From the NCBI GenBank assembly GCA_039105265.1, contig JAPFFF010000286.1:1-27676 (forward strand): DNA of 27,676 nucleotides. Reading direction: 5' to 3'. Origin of the DNA: Tritrichomonas musculus. Its lineage: Eukaryota > Parabasalia > Tritrichomonadida > Tritrichomonadidae. The position numbers and the translations under genes are program-made. How positions within the stretch are numbered: position 1 is the first letter of the stretch; the number at the start of each line of letters is the position of its first letter. Positions 9,901 to 16,891 of this stretch are shown here, piece after piece. The notes below the pieces were generated by a model. That model did not search any database and had not been told where the DNA came from. It saw nothing but the letters and a program-made list of their open reading frames with translations.

Positions 9901-10141
9901 ATGTGTGAGAATCGATGACAAAAATAAATGTATCACATTCGCAAGTCATGGCGATTACATTTGCAAAGTTAATGATTCATCATGTTATTCAATCGGGGAT
10001 GAGGTGTTTATCGATAATGAAGACAATAAGCTGAAAGTTCTTTCAGGAGAGACAGCAATAACATCAAAAATAAAACGTATGACTGTTGGAATCATTACAA
10101 GTATCATTGATGAAAGAACATTAGCTGTATTCAAAGAGTAA
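6935..10141 (+). CDS. Phage tail-fibre-like protein, putative particle fibre
   Basis: 1068 residues. After a short head and a Gly/Asn/Ser hinge (about 36-49) come repeated short coiled-coil stretches joined by YALKSEIP or YALKTDIP turns (near 77, 350, 480 and 510), the hallmark of trimeric phage tail fibres. Two almost identical modules (DLTPYYTSAQADEKFVDEDE) start near residues 311 and 488. Between them lie beta-rich globular inserts. The C-terminal domain (about 943-1068: GSPVYMTGKVYK, KEYVGICVRIDDKN, CITFASHGDYICKV, VGIITSIIDE) is a compact beta domain of the kind found at fibre tips or on capsid-decorating proteins. I infer a trimeric fibre or adhesin on the particle, in the role that fibre has in adenovirus. 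It has no signal peptide or membrane anchor, which argues against a host surface protein. The stop reads TAAA. Confidence 0.75.
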   Translation: MFTIEQSGHITKTNTIDGLINEYIKRYVDNYVIKGDSSNGNVGGSNGHGITEEQLNEAVNGLRDYVINNYALSTDIPDDLINEESLTTKINESLKGYALKSEIPEVLKNSELQLNIKELLPDEMFQKLMAEDVKPLSAQASMCLTSIAANEGLQSALDVCAERYVPKDDLKNYITRDNLNVSTEYTIETKTYMFPNIGPVPEEYEENGMDTSHVLPFKEGTHLVGYKFDNSGNIFHFDIRFKTNELYADDEYNVKQHEAEGFESEGEYFELVWDEVSGAIYDRYQYLPITITLAETEERLALKSDIPEPIDLTPYYTSAQADEKFVDEDELAYELDKYETKTVAEGKYALKSEIPEIIEGQTTIQFEIVNNTIPDLDYNTYHELIEQYGLDIVSSNSFYTGHYVHVDYSYNDDDDDKPSQIMRIEGSDSSIWFLYDSHELINPGTGDTPEVLSCSITKTIEPTDRNAYSARYVSNTYALKTDIPEPVDLTPYYTSAQADEKFVDEDELAYELDKYALKTDIPTIPTDLVNESALNTALYGTELNIEYPNPVRDYIFVKPYLPETDIHVIFDVNWGSNKDYINNIQHFDLIFKPYEKYMRGYRMMLDNGLSIVWYDRGEFMLCNSSGNTQWLINVIKAQIESPFIKTANVVDENPEQITIQCTQNESGCVVPDEYIRRVLTTKNILVKFKRNADDASYEEAEYEYSGRKSANLIYKSTSGESSELIDIRVATRIVSLRAEDDTLTNIYDATITLISIRPVNDDMITSVKYVNDNFALKSNVITEEQLIKKCAIDCGPITEGGEISIHYLKLEDKVIKLEYIVGDYALCLEIRILFYDTAANPHNIVLVLHQRTVYFDNFKFPFYYEDTVDITSGRPLTYNFPIGGYSWTTTQELLDAKQIYSRCIMSRGYLAKYKAAIYGAQSNTTITHYSPIESSMNSVSDFVIGSPVYMTGKVYKHVGDEWKPSTADDTTDCICSVKTSGTWKEYVGICVRIDDKNKCITFASHGDYICKVNDSSCYSIGDEVFIDNEDNKLKVLSGETAITSKIKRMTVGIITSIIDERTLAVFKE

Positions 10142-10161
10142 ATCAATTGATTGATTTTCAT

Positions 10162-10171
10162 TTTATTTTTG
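10162..10171 (+). promoter_or_regulatory. Orphan TTTATTTTTG box
   Basis: An exact copy of the promoter-like box lies 21 bases after the fibre stop codon. The first ATG after it (10191) opens only a 9-residue frame. It could drive a non-coding transcript across the gap, or be a chance AT-rich match. Confidence 0.3.
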
Positions 10172-10339
10172 TTCATTTATTTATTAATTCATGATTTCAA
10201 TACATATCTGGTCAAAATAATTTTTCTTCAGAAAAAGTTCTCGAAAAATTTTTCGCTAATATTGCTATAAATGTGTAAACCAATATAGTATATAACCATT
10301 TAAATATAAATCTGTAAATGAAAACTATTATTATACGGC

Positions 10340-10413
10340 AATGATATGGCATGATGGGTATTGCGTCTACAGAGACCTTGTAAAGGTGGTAGGTTCGATT
10401 CACATACATGACA
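10340..10413 (+). other. tRNA-like segment with B box
   Basis: TGGCATGATGGGTATTGC (10347-10364) lines up with a tRNA D arm, including a 3-base-pair stem and the GG-TA loop. GGTTCGATTC (10392-10401) matches the Pol III B box. A possible anticodon hairpin (ACC-TTGTAAA-GGT) lies between them, and TTTTCT follows as a Pol III-type stop. The acceptor and T stems do not pair and there are extra bases before the anticodon arm, so this is not a working tRNA; a decayed tRNA or an internal Pol III promoter is possible. Confidence 0.3.
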
Positions 10414-10551
10414 CTTTTCTGTATTATTTTATATATTATCCTAGAAAATGTAGAAAGCAACCGCTGGATTCGAAAGATAATAATATAAGAGAGGCAGAAT
10501 GTACAACCCGTATACATTAAAACAATTCATGAAAAAACTATTATAAATGGT

Positions 10552-10692
10552 TTCCCACAAAGAACCGTCAAAAAACTAAAAACACTTTAACGTGTTCCCA
10601 CAAAGAACCGTCAAAATACACCGTACTCTTTACATTAATAATCTTTATACATATTACTTTAATAATAACACTGAATGACGGTTCTTTGTGGG
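10552..10692. repeat. Two direct and one inverted copy of CCCACAAAGAACCGTCA
   Basis: TTCCCACAAAGAACCGTCAAAA occurs exactly at 10552-10573 and again at 10595-10616, 43 bases apart. The reverse complement of its 17-base core lies at 10676-10692 (TGACGGTTCTTTGTGGG). Either direct copy can pair with the inverted copy into a long hairpin. It may be a terminator, a recombinase or replication-protein site, or the ends of a small non-autonomous insertion. Confidence 0.85.
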
Positions 10693-10764
10693 TTTTTGCC
10701 CCGAAGTTCTATATTTTTTTTGTTCAATCAGTGGAGTACAAAAAAAAAACATATAAATGTGTCA

Positions 10765-10776
10765 TTTATTTTTATT
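10765..10776 (-). terminator. AATAAAAATAAA poly(A) signal for the KilA-N gene
   Basis: The minus strand reads AATAAAAATAAA a few bases after the TGA stop of the KilA-N gene. It is identical in sequence and placement to the signal behind the 852-residue gene, the other long minus-strand gene ending in TGA. Confidence 0.5.
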
Positions 10777-10779
10777 CAT

Positions 10780-11535
10780 TCATGATTGAAATTGATTGAA
10801 GTATTCATCAATGAGTGTGTGTAATCGGTCAAGATGTCTTGTTTGAATTCTTATTGTGCACATATTGATATCGTAATCATCAGCTCCAAATGTTCGTTTG
10901 ACAATACTTTTGATGTCTTTGTTCGGACTCATCGCTATTGGTAAATTATCTTTGAAATACCATCTTTCATCTTCATTTCGATAATGATTAATGATTTGTC
11001 GAAAGTTAGATTTATGACGACGAACTAAATGAAGAATAACATTGTCATTATCGTTTGGTATTGTTTCTTTCCAAATCAAATATTTATAATCATGTTCTCT
11101 ATTAGCTGGAACCATTCGTGGTCGTTGTTCATTGATTGTTTCAGTTAATTGTTGTCTTTCACGTTCAAAATGAGAATCAAGAAGCTTCATGATATTCCAA
11201 GCATATTTTGGTGATGCCCACATGGCAACATGATTGACAAGCAATCGGTGAACATAATAACCTCGTAATTGAACTGGCAATTCATCACGTTTTTCATATA
11301 ATTTTTCTAGGCTCGGAATTCCGAGGGTAGCATTTTCAAGGAATTCTTTGGTTGATTTGTTTTCGAACCAATGAAAAGCATTCTTTGTTGATTTACAAGC
11401 TGTTATGATTGATTGCATTTGATACATATCATCTTGTTTTGAATGAATGATTCTTAAATGTTGATTATATTGAATGTATTCATAATCATTGTTGATTGCT
11501 TGAACTGTTGCTGTTTGGTTGTTAGTTGCTGACAT
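10780..11535 (-). CDS. KilA-N domain protein with DUF3627-like C-terminus
   Basis: 251 residues. A KilA-N DNA-binding domain spans about 25-125: FHWFENKSTKEFLENAT (54-70), then RGYYVHRLLVNHVAMWASPKYAWNIMKLL (91-119), which matches the family pattern of a Gly-x-Tyr-Val segment followed by a helix with AxWxSPxxA. The C-terminal part (about 140-250: YLIWKETIP, RRHKSNFRQIINHY, IRIQTRHLDRLHTLI) resembles the DUF3627-type tail of KilA-N proteins in large DNA viruses. The protein probably binds DNA as a regulator of element genes or host chromatin. KilA-N genes are known to be numerous in Trichomonas. A 24-base imperfect palindrome (11307-11330) encodes the TLGIPSL segment inside the domain. An ATG-proximal TTTATTTTTG box is absent; one lies 49 bases upstream. 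Confidence 0.85.
   Translation of the reverse strand: MSATNNQTATVQAINNDYEYIQYNQHLRIIHSKQDDMYQMQSIITACKSTKNAFHWFENKSTKEFLENATLGIPSLEKLYEKRDELPVQLRGYYVHRLLVNHVAMWASPKYAWNIMKLLDSHFERERQQLTETINEQRPRMVPANREHDYKYLIWKETIPNDNDNVILHLVRRHKSNFRQIINHYRNEDERWYFKDNLPIAMSPNKDIKSIVKRTFGADDYDINMCTIRIQTRHLDRLHTLIDEYFNQFQS
11307..11330. repeat. Palindrome inside the KilA-N gene
   Basis: CTCGGAATTCCGAG (11312-11325) is a perfect 14-base palindrome, flanked by GG and GG and then by complementary CTA and TAG. It is GC-richer than its surroundings and encodes a Gly-Ile-Pro turn in the KilA-N domain. It could be a small palindromic insertion like those at 13566 and 18475. Confidence 0.6.
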
Positions 11536-11584
11536 TGTAGCCTTTTAATTAGCTGATAAAAAATTGATTTAAAAATAAATCAAT

Positions 11585-11594
11585 CAAAAATAAA
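11585..11594 (-). promoter_or_regulatory. TTTATTTTTG box upstream of KilA-N
   Basis: The minus strand carries TTTATTTTTG 49 bases before the KilA-N start, followed by a second TTTATTTTTA in the same direction (11571-11580). The distance is longer than at the HNH and integrase genes, so the leader would be longer if this is the promoter. Confidence 0.4.
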
Positions 11595-11615
11595 TTGATT
11601 TTCATTGATGATTTG

Positions 11616-11700
11616 TCGACTGGGGAAAATATCCCACTCGATTCATTTAATGATTCCTCGACCATGCGATTTTGCACCCTCGATAATTCATTTAATGATT
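11616..11700. repeat. Duplicated hairpin unit at the polymerase 3' end
   Basis: Two units, 42 bases apart, each have TCGA, an inner stem, TCGA and then TTCATTTAATGATT. Unit 1 (11616-11655) has inner arms TGGG/CCCA; unit 2 (11658-11700) has TGC/GCA. The outer arms are the same, while the inner arms differ in sequence yet still pair. The right unit contains the last codons and stop of the polymerase gene. In its transcript these are 3' hairpins, so a role in 3' end formation or stability is plausible. Confidence 0.7.
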
Positions 11701-14700
11701 TTCAATGAAATAATCCTTTGCAGTGAAACCATTGACATAAGGACAACAACAATGATTTGATAATACCAACATTTTTGAATGTGCTGCTGTTAAAGCATTT
11801 TTGATTACAGTTATTTTACTCATCAGTTGTGAATTTAATTGAAGGTTTATATTCTTTCCTTTCATTACTGATTGCTTTTCAATGACATTTTTGTAATCAC
11901 TTGATTTGATGTTGTTCTTCTTCAATGAAACACCTTTGAGCTTTAATGAAATTGTTTTGTCATCTGACCAAATCGTATAACACTTGGCACATAAAGCAAC
12001 TTGATTTGCTCCGAACTTTTCTACACAGCATCCGAGTATCTTTTTCTCATCATATACATCATTGATTGCAGGGTTTGGCATAAAGCTATAAATGTGTTTG
12101 TCATAAAATGTTTTGTCTTTGATGACGTAATCAAACAACTGGTCAATCGGTTTATTCATATCACCAGCGATTGACATGTACAGACTGTCTGTATCGACCG
12201 AGTTGAAATGAATTTTATTCATGTCAATGCATTTGTATAGAAAGTCATAAAGGAAAGTCAAATACCAGTATTTCGCATTGTCTAATGTCCAAAATGATTC
12301 CTGAAGACATGTATTACATTTGAATGAATGAGGTTGTGATTGTATCAAATAACAATCATTTGACAATTTACATCCATTGCGATAAGTATCGGATGCAATC
12401 AATTGAAAGGCTTTATTTTTATCAACAATTCTGACTTTATTAAAGTTCTCTGAATTCATTCCGTCATATCCGTAAGATCCGTTCATACTAATCTTGTAAA
12501 ACTTTTCGTTCCCGTGTGCCTTTCCTGACAATATATCTTGACGCTTCTTCATAAACTCACAAACAAATTGATTAAAACCGTCATGTGCCTCGTATAAACT
12601 TAAGCTCTTAATGTCATCAACTATAAGTCCGTGGTCGATTAAAAACCATAAATAATAGTTCGAGAACGTCATAAATGTACCGCATGTATCAAGCAACATT
12701 GTCAGCTTTCTTGTTTCTTTATCTGCTGAATTCAGTTTATTGTCTTTCATATATTTGTACATATAGCTTCCAATCGTTTGTTCATCATTCATTATATTGA
12801 TATTTCTAAACACAGGAGGAAAGTTAATCAAATCATTGATTTTATTCTTTGGGCATCTTAATTTGACTTCAGCTTTGAATATAAACTCAGGGTTTGCATC
12901 AAATCGTTTCTTTGATTGAATGATATTCATTGCAGCATTGAATACCTTTTCATTCTTGTTTCCATCTTCATCATAAACATCAAATCGTTTTATAAATGAG
13001 CCAGGCATGTACATGATTCCTCCGTGATAAGGATTAAATGAATGTTTTACTGAACTGAATGATGAAGGATACAATGAATTGAAATCAATACCAGCAACGT
13101 GAGAGACTGTGTTTGAAGTGTCATAGCTAATGATTCTGTCATTAACGGCATCATATTTGAGTTTATTGATTAATGTTTGACCTCTGATGTTCACTCGATG
13201 AAGTACATTTGATAATCCTCCCGTTATGTTCTCTCTCAAATTGTAGTATTCTTTTTCATCAGTTATGAGTGTTGGCAGGTGATGGAGCTTGCAGAATTTT
13301 TTCAATTGTATTTTGGTTCTTGTTATCTTGTCGTCATCACGTTGTCGTAAACGATTACATTCAGCACAAGCAAGTAAACAGTTATCAATCTGATGTCCTT
13401 TGTTGTTATCTATTCTGTCAAGTGTCGGTTTGTTGTTGTAAGTAAAGTGTTCACCACATAAATGACATTTACCTGTTTCATTTGATTCATACAATTTCAT
13501 GAATGCTTCGAAATCCTTTTCACTAACACATTTTGAAATATCTCGTTGATTTTGATTTGATTGAAGCGATGAATCGCCTTTTTGCGAGCAAAAATTATGT
13601 TTCATGTCTTGCTTTCGATAATTATCACATTTATTTAACCACCATTTCATTGTTGGTTTGAATGTATTCATCTTGTTGATGATTTCATAGTCGTTCTTCG
13701 GGTTGAAATCTTTGTAAGCAAGAGCATATTTGATACATGAAGCATTCTTTGATAACGAAAGATTGCTAATCAAATCAACTTTATATTCAGCATTCATTTG
13801 AATAAGGTTGTCAATAGGTTTAATCATCATTTCAACATCATTGTCATTGTATGATAACAAATAATCCCAACGTGTTGCAAACCTCTTTGAATCAATCAAA
13901 TACTCTTCATAATCAGCTTTTGTTAAAGGATTCTTTTGATTGAGATAACTGTAAAAGTCTTCATATTCAAATGGTTCACTCTTTGACAACACTTCATTAT
14001 AATTTTCACTGTTGATTGCTTCATAAGGAAAGACACCTTTCGAACTGTTAGATATACCGCCAAAATCGATTCCAAACTGTTTGAGTGTTCCTCCAGCAAC
14101 AAATGCTTGTGCGTCAATGAACCTCAATCGAATAGGGTACTTTGATGACTTCAATATGAATTGTTTCAATGATGTAGCAGTTCCAATCATTCCGCTATCG
14201 ATTGACCAATGATTTTTAATCAATTGCTCTTTGAATAAGTTTGAATCAAATCGTGATGAATTAAAACCGAATACTGTTATTGTTTTCAATGATGAATCTA
14301 TTTTATTGAGTTCTTCTTCCGATTTATCTTTAATGAATGATTTTAAATGATTCAACTTATCAGCATACACATCACAGCCAGCAACAAATAACCAGTCAAT
14401 CCATTTGGCAATGAAGTCATTTGTTCTTATATCAAAGTTCTTTGTTATCAATCCTTTATCAAGCTTCACACATGATGAAACACTCAAAGGAATCAATCGA
14501 GAATTGATAACTGATTTATCACTGACTTTCTTTTCAATCTTTTGTTCCATTGTTTCAAAATCATAAGTGATATAATGAATTGTTGGCTTCCATTCAAGTT
14601 CATATGAAAGACAATACAAATAAACAGGATTGTTTAAAATGTGTGGACAATATGGTAAAGCTTCTCGTGAAGGTATGAAATCCTTTTTGAATTTGCCATC

Positions 14701-16263
14701 ACATTTATCTACATGTCTGTTGAATCTGTCAATATTGTGATTTCCTTTGTGAATGTATGAACCACAATGAGGACAAATATGAATATTTGTTAATGCTTCA
14801 GCGTTGATGATGTACATTATGTGAAGTATCTTATCCTTTGAATACAACAGGGCTGAAAACGTTTTATTGTTATCGTCAGTGTTATGCCATTGGTCTTGTA
14901 AATCGAAAAAGCCTTTTTTATCTGTTTCAGTTTGGTTGTATTCATAAATGTTGACATTGATGTTATGCTTCTTGGCTGATTCTTTCATTTCTTCAATCGT
15001 GATACCTTTAAACGAGTTGATGAATTGCTTTGCTGCTTTTGAAGGTTTCTTTGTATAGCTCAAACCGTGTTCATCACATAATATTTTCTTTGCTGCTGCT
15101 GTTCGGTCTGAGATTGTAAAAGGTCTTTTCATTAATTCTTTATTCAAACAACAAGCAAGAAATCGATACCAACACAAACAATCATCAACGTTATCAATAA
15201 TGATATATTTATTTTTGCCAAACAATTCTGAAACTTCATCAATCTTACCCGTTATCTTAACGACTCGTGAAATTGTAAACGATACTGACCAAACAATACA
15301 CAATTTGATGTTTGAAGTAGTGGTTTCATATTCATGTATTTTTGATTCAACATACAGTTTAACTTTATCAATATCTTTACTCTCTCTAACTATTATCGGA
15401 ATTGATGATTTATAGTTCTTCCATTTGATTTCACTTGCTTCATACGTATATCTTTCGTTTTCATTCTTGGGCGGTATCTCAAATATGCCTGTCAATTGAA
15501 AATATATTTTGAACGGTTTCACTTCTTGTTTAAACACTGTCTCAGTTAAATATTCATTGATGTCTTCAATTGATGAAACTCCGTTTTTGTAATATATTTT
15601 GATTGGTTCTTTACTGTCTTCATCTAATCGTTCAACCTTTTCACTATCATTTGGGAATTGGTCAATGAAATGACTGCATGCTTCGACGGCTTCATCAAAG
15701 TTTTCAGGTTCATTGATTATGAAATATGAATCATGTTTTGAATGAACACCTTTATAGCCAAACTTTTTGATGTATTCAATTAATTCAGCATTTTCATTGT
15801 TGAATCGAATATCTTCATATCGTTGAGGTTGTTTGTTTGTCTTTGGTGGTAATGGTCTCAATAATATATTTTCAGATTTAATTAATTGAAGGGCTTTGTT
15901 GAGTGCATCATGAGCAATTTTAATGTTGTCCTCGATTTGTTTTTGTTTTAGTTTTTGTTCATCATCTTGTTCTTCTTCTTCAAATTGTTCCTCTTCCTCC
16001 TCTTCTTCTTGTTCTTCTGCTTCTTTCTTCATTCTATTGACGAAAGCTAATATTGTTGTATCATTGATTCTATCACCTTCATGTTCTCTAAAACCGAATG
16101 AAGTTAGATAGTTTTCTAAGATTGATTTGAAGTGTTTAACATCATAATCACTAGGTTTAGATGTTGATAAGCGAGGTTTTAATTGAAGTTCATTATTGAT
16201 ATACCTGATTTGTTCAATAACAAATGATTTGGTATCTTTTTGATAGTAATAACGCGAACTCAT
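11692..16263 (-). CDS. Protein-primed family B DNA polymerase (pPolB) with internal HNH
   Basis: 1523 residues. An acidic, low-complexity stretch (about 81-102) precedes an N-terminal domain with DDCLCWYRFLA (Trp365), which resembles an OTU-like cysteine motif. A C2HC zinc finger follows (Cys497, Cys500, His517, Cys521). The 3'-5' exonuclease has Exo I Asp568/Glu570 (YDFET), Exo II Asn667-Asp673 and Exo III Tyr805/Asp809. A complete HNH finger (Cys933, Cys936, LDRIDNNKGH, Cys966, Cys969) is inserted before the polymerase domain. Polymerase motifs: A at Asp1060 (DFNSLYP), B at Lys1257-Gly1265 (KISMNGSYG), C at Asp1357-Asp1359 (DTDS), and the lysine motif at 1443 (KLKG). The enzyme would copy linear DNA from a terminal-protein primer. 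TCATAA precedes the ATG as at the HNH gene. The stop reads TAAA. Confidence 0.95.
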   Translation of the reverse strand: MSSRYYYQKDTKSFVIEQIRYINNELQLKPRLSTSKPSDYDVKHFKSILENYLTSFGFREHEGDRINDTTILAFVNRMKKEAEEQEEEEEEEQFEEEEQDDEQKLKQKQIEDNIKIAHDALNKALQLIKSENILLRPLPPKTNKQPQRYEDIRFNNENAELIEYIKKFGYKGVHSKHDSYFIINEPENFDEAVEACSHFIDQFPNDSEKVERLDEDSKEPIKIYYKNGVSSIEDINEYLTETVFKQEVKPFKIYFQLTGIFEIPPKNENERYTYEASEIKWKNYKSSIPIIVRESKDIDKVKLYVESKIHEYETTTSNIKLCIVWSVSFTISRVVKITGKIDEVSELFGKNKYIIIDNVDDCLCWYRFLACCLNKELMKRPFTISDRTAAAKKILCDEHGLSYTKKPSKAAKQFINSFKGITIEEMKESAKKHNINVNIYEYNQTETDKKGFFDLQDQWHNTDDNNKTFSALLYSKDKILHIMYIINAEALTNIHICPHCGSYIHKGNHNIDRFNRHVDKCDGKFKKDFIPSREALPYCPHILNNPVYLYCLSYELEWKPTIHYITYDFETMEQKIEKKVSDKSVINSRLIPLSVSSCVKLDKGLITKNFDIRTNDFIAKWIDWLFVAGCDVYADKLNHLKSFIKDKSEEELNKIDSSLKTITVFGFNSSRFDSNLFKEQLIKNHWSIDSGMIGTATSLKQFILKSSKYPIRLRFIDAQAFVAGGTLKQFGIDFGGISNSSKGVFPYEAINSENYNEVLSKSEPFEYEDFYSYLNQKNPLTKADYEEYLIDSKRFATRWDYLLSYNDNDVEMMIKPIDNLIQMNAEYKVDLISNLSLSKNASCIKYALAYKDFNPKNDYEIINKMNTFKPTMKWWLNKCDNYRKQDMKHNFCSQKGDSSLQSNQNQRDISKCVSEKDFEAFMKLYESNETGKCHLCGEHFTYNNKPTLDRIDNNKGHQIDNCLLACAECNRLRQRDDDKITRTKIQLKKFCKLHHLPTLITDEKEYYNLRENITGGLSNVLHRVNIRGQTLINKLKYDAVNDRIISYDTSNTVSHVAGIDFNSLYPSSFSSVKHSFNPYHGGIMYMPGSFIKRFDVYDEDGNKNEKVFNAAMNIIQSKKRFDANPEFIFKAEVKLRCPKNKINDLINFPPVFRNINIMNDEQTIGSYMYKYMKDNKLNSADKETRKLTMLLDTCGTFMTFSNYYLWFLIDHGLIVDDIKSLSLYEAHDGFNQFVCEFMKKRQDILSGKAHGNEKFYKISMNGSYGYDGMNSENFNKVRIVDKNKAFQLIASDTYRNGCKLSNDCYLIQSQPHSFKCNTCLQESFWTLDNAKYWYLTFLYDFLYKCIDMNKIHFNSVDTDSLYMSIAGDMNKPIDQLFDYVIKDKTFYDKHIYSFMPNPAINDVYDEKKILGCCVEKFGANQVALCAKCYTIWSDDKTISLKLKGVSLKKNNIKSSDYKNVIEKQSVMKGKNINLQLNSQLMSKITVIKNALTAAHSKMLVLSNHCCCPYVNGFTAKDYFIENH
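13566..13594. repeat. Double palindrome inside the polymerase gene
   Basis: GCGAT-GA-ATCGC (13566-13577) is followed after one C by TTTTTGC-GA-GCAAAAA (13579-13594). The order, spacing and second hairpin match the cassette in the ATPase gene (18475-18503), although the two genes are unrelated. In the polymerase it encodes part of a variable stretch between Exo III and the HNH finger. Confidence 0.75.
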
Positions 16264-16349
16264 TTATGATATAATTAAAAAATCAAATTATTTGAAATTT
16301 GAAAAATGTTAAATCAAAAAAAATAATTCAGGTTTTTTATTTCATTGAA

Positions 16350-16853
16350 ATGACAGAATTAATAGAGATATTGAAACATGTTGATGCAATCCGTCATTTG
16401 TTAACGATATTGATTGCTAAATCAGATGATAATGAAGCTTTCAGGAACCTTGTGAATAACGTTTCATTTGACAATGACAATAATGATTCATCATCAGATG
16501 ATGAAAATCTACCCCATTTCTCTGAACAAAATAGTTTATTGAATGATATAACACCAAAAAGTGATAAACCAAAGCGCTCCTTATTCAATTCATCAAAGTT
16601 CTTAAACGCTCATGACCGTGAATTAGTCATGCAGTTCCTTGATGAAGAACGAATGAATGAAATTAATAAGTTGCCAGCACATAAACAAGCATCATACACA
16701 AAACTATTAATCAAAAAGCATTTAAACATAAATATATCAACGTACATGGTTAACAAGATTCTCACATTGAAAAGGCAACAGGCTCATGACAATGATGATG
16801 ATGACAATGATAACAATAACAATAACAATCAAAGAAGACCACAATTGATTTGA
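16350..16853 (+). CDS. Unknown acidic protein with possible HTH
   Basis: 167 residues from the ATG at 16350. The frame stays open upstream, but without another ATG; TTTTTTATTTCATTGAA lies just before this start. The N-terminal helix (MTELIEILKHVDAIRHLL) is followed by an acidic, Ser/Asn-rich stretch (about 38-52). A conserved-looking region, about 80-145, contains HDRELVMQFLDEERM and INISTYMVNKILTLKRQ; the latter could be the recognition helix of a small DNA-binding fold. The tail is an Asp/Asn run encoded by a GATGAC/AATAAC microsatellite (about 16787-16829), likely variable in length. Family unknown. It heads a plus-strand cluster starting opposite the polymerase gene, so an early regulator is one option. 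Confidence 0.65.
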   Translation: MTELIEILKHVDAIRHLLTILIAKSDDNEAFRNLVNNVSFDNDNNDSSSDDENLPHFSEQNSLLNDITPKSDKPKRSLFNSSKFLNAHDRELVMQFLDEERMNEINKLPAHKQASYTKLLIKKHLNINISTYMVNKILTLKRQQAHDNDDDDNDNNNNNNQRRPQLI

Positions 16854-16874
16854 ATTCATTGAATCATTTGAAGT

Positions 16875-16884
16875 TTTATTTTTG
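16875..16884 (+). promoter_or_regulatory. TTTATTTTTG box of the 81-residue gene
   Basis: Exact TTTATTTTTG ending 7 bases before the ATG at 16892. This decides the start: the frame is open upstream, but only from a non-ATG codon inside the preceding gene. Confidence 0.5.
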
Positions 16885-16891
16885 GTTTAAA

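Larger units (their letters stand above)
10142..10779. other. 638-base non-coding gap between convergent genes
   Basis: This gap separates the 3' ends of the fibre gene and the KilA-N gene. It holds a TTTATTTTTG box with no gene after it, a tRNA-like stretch, a repeated and inverted 17-22 base motif and a poly(A)-like signal. A 59-residue plus-strand frame (10341-10520) and a 101-residue minus-strand frame (10212-10517) overlap the tRNA-like segment. Neither has a promoter box or recognisable domain. Candidate roles are a bidirectional terminator, a replication or recombination site, or an insertion remnant. Confidence 0.7.

Noticed and set aside
10212-10517. 101-residue minus-strand frame in the central gap
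   Set aside because: Hydrophobic, AT-driven composition, no motif, no promoter box, overlaps the tRNA-like segment on the other strand.
10341-10520. 59-residue plus-strand frame in the central gap
   Set aside because: No promoter box near its ATG, codon use unlike neighbouring genes, no recognisable domain, and it overlaps the tRNA-like segment.
13350-13467. Intein within the polymerase
   Set aside because: The HNH finger is present, but I see no N- or C-terminal splicing blocks, and the insert is short and lies outside the catalytic motifs.
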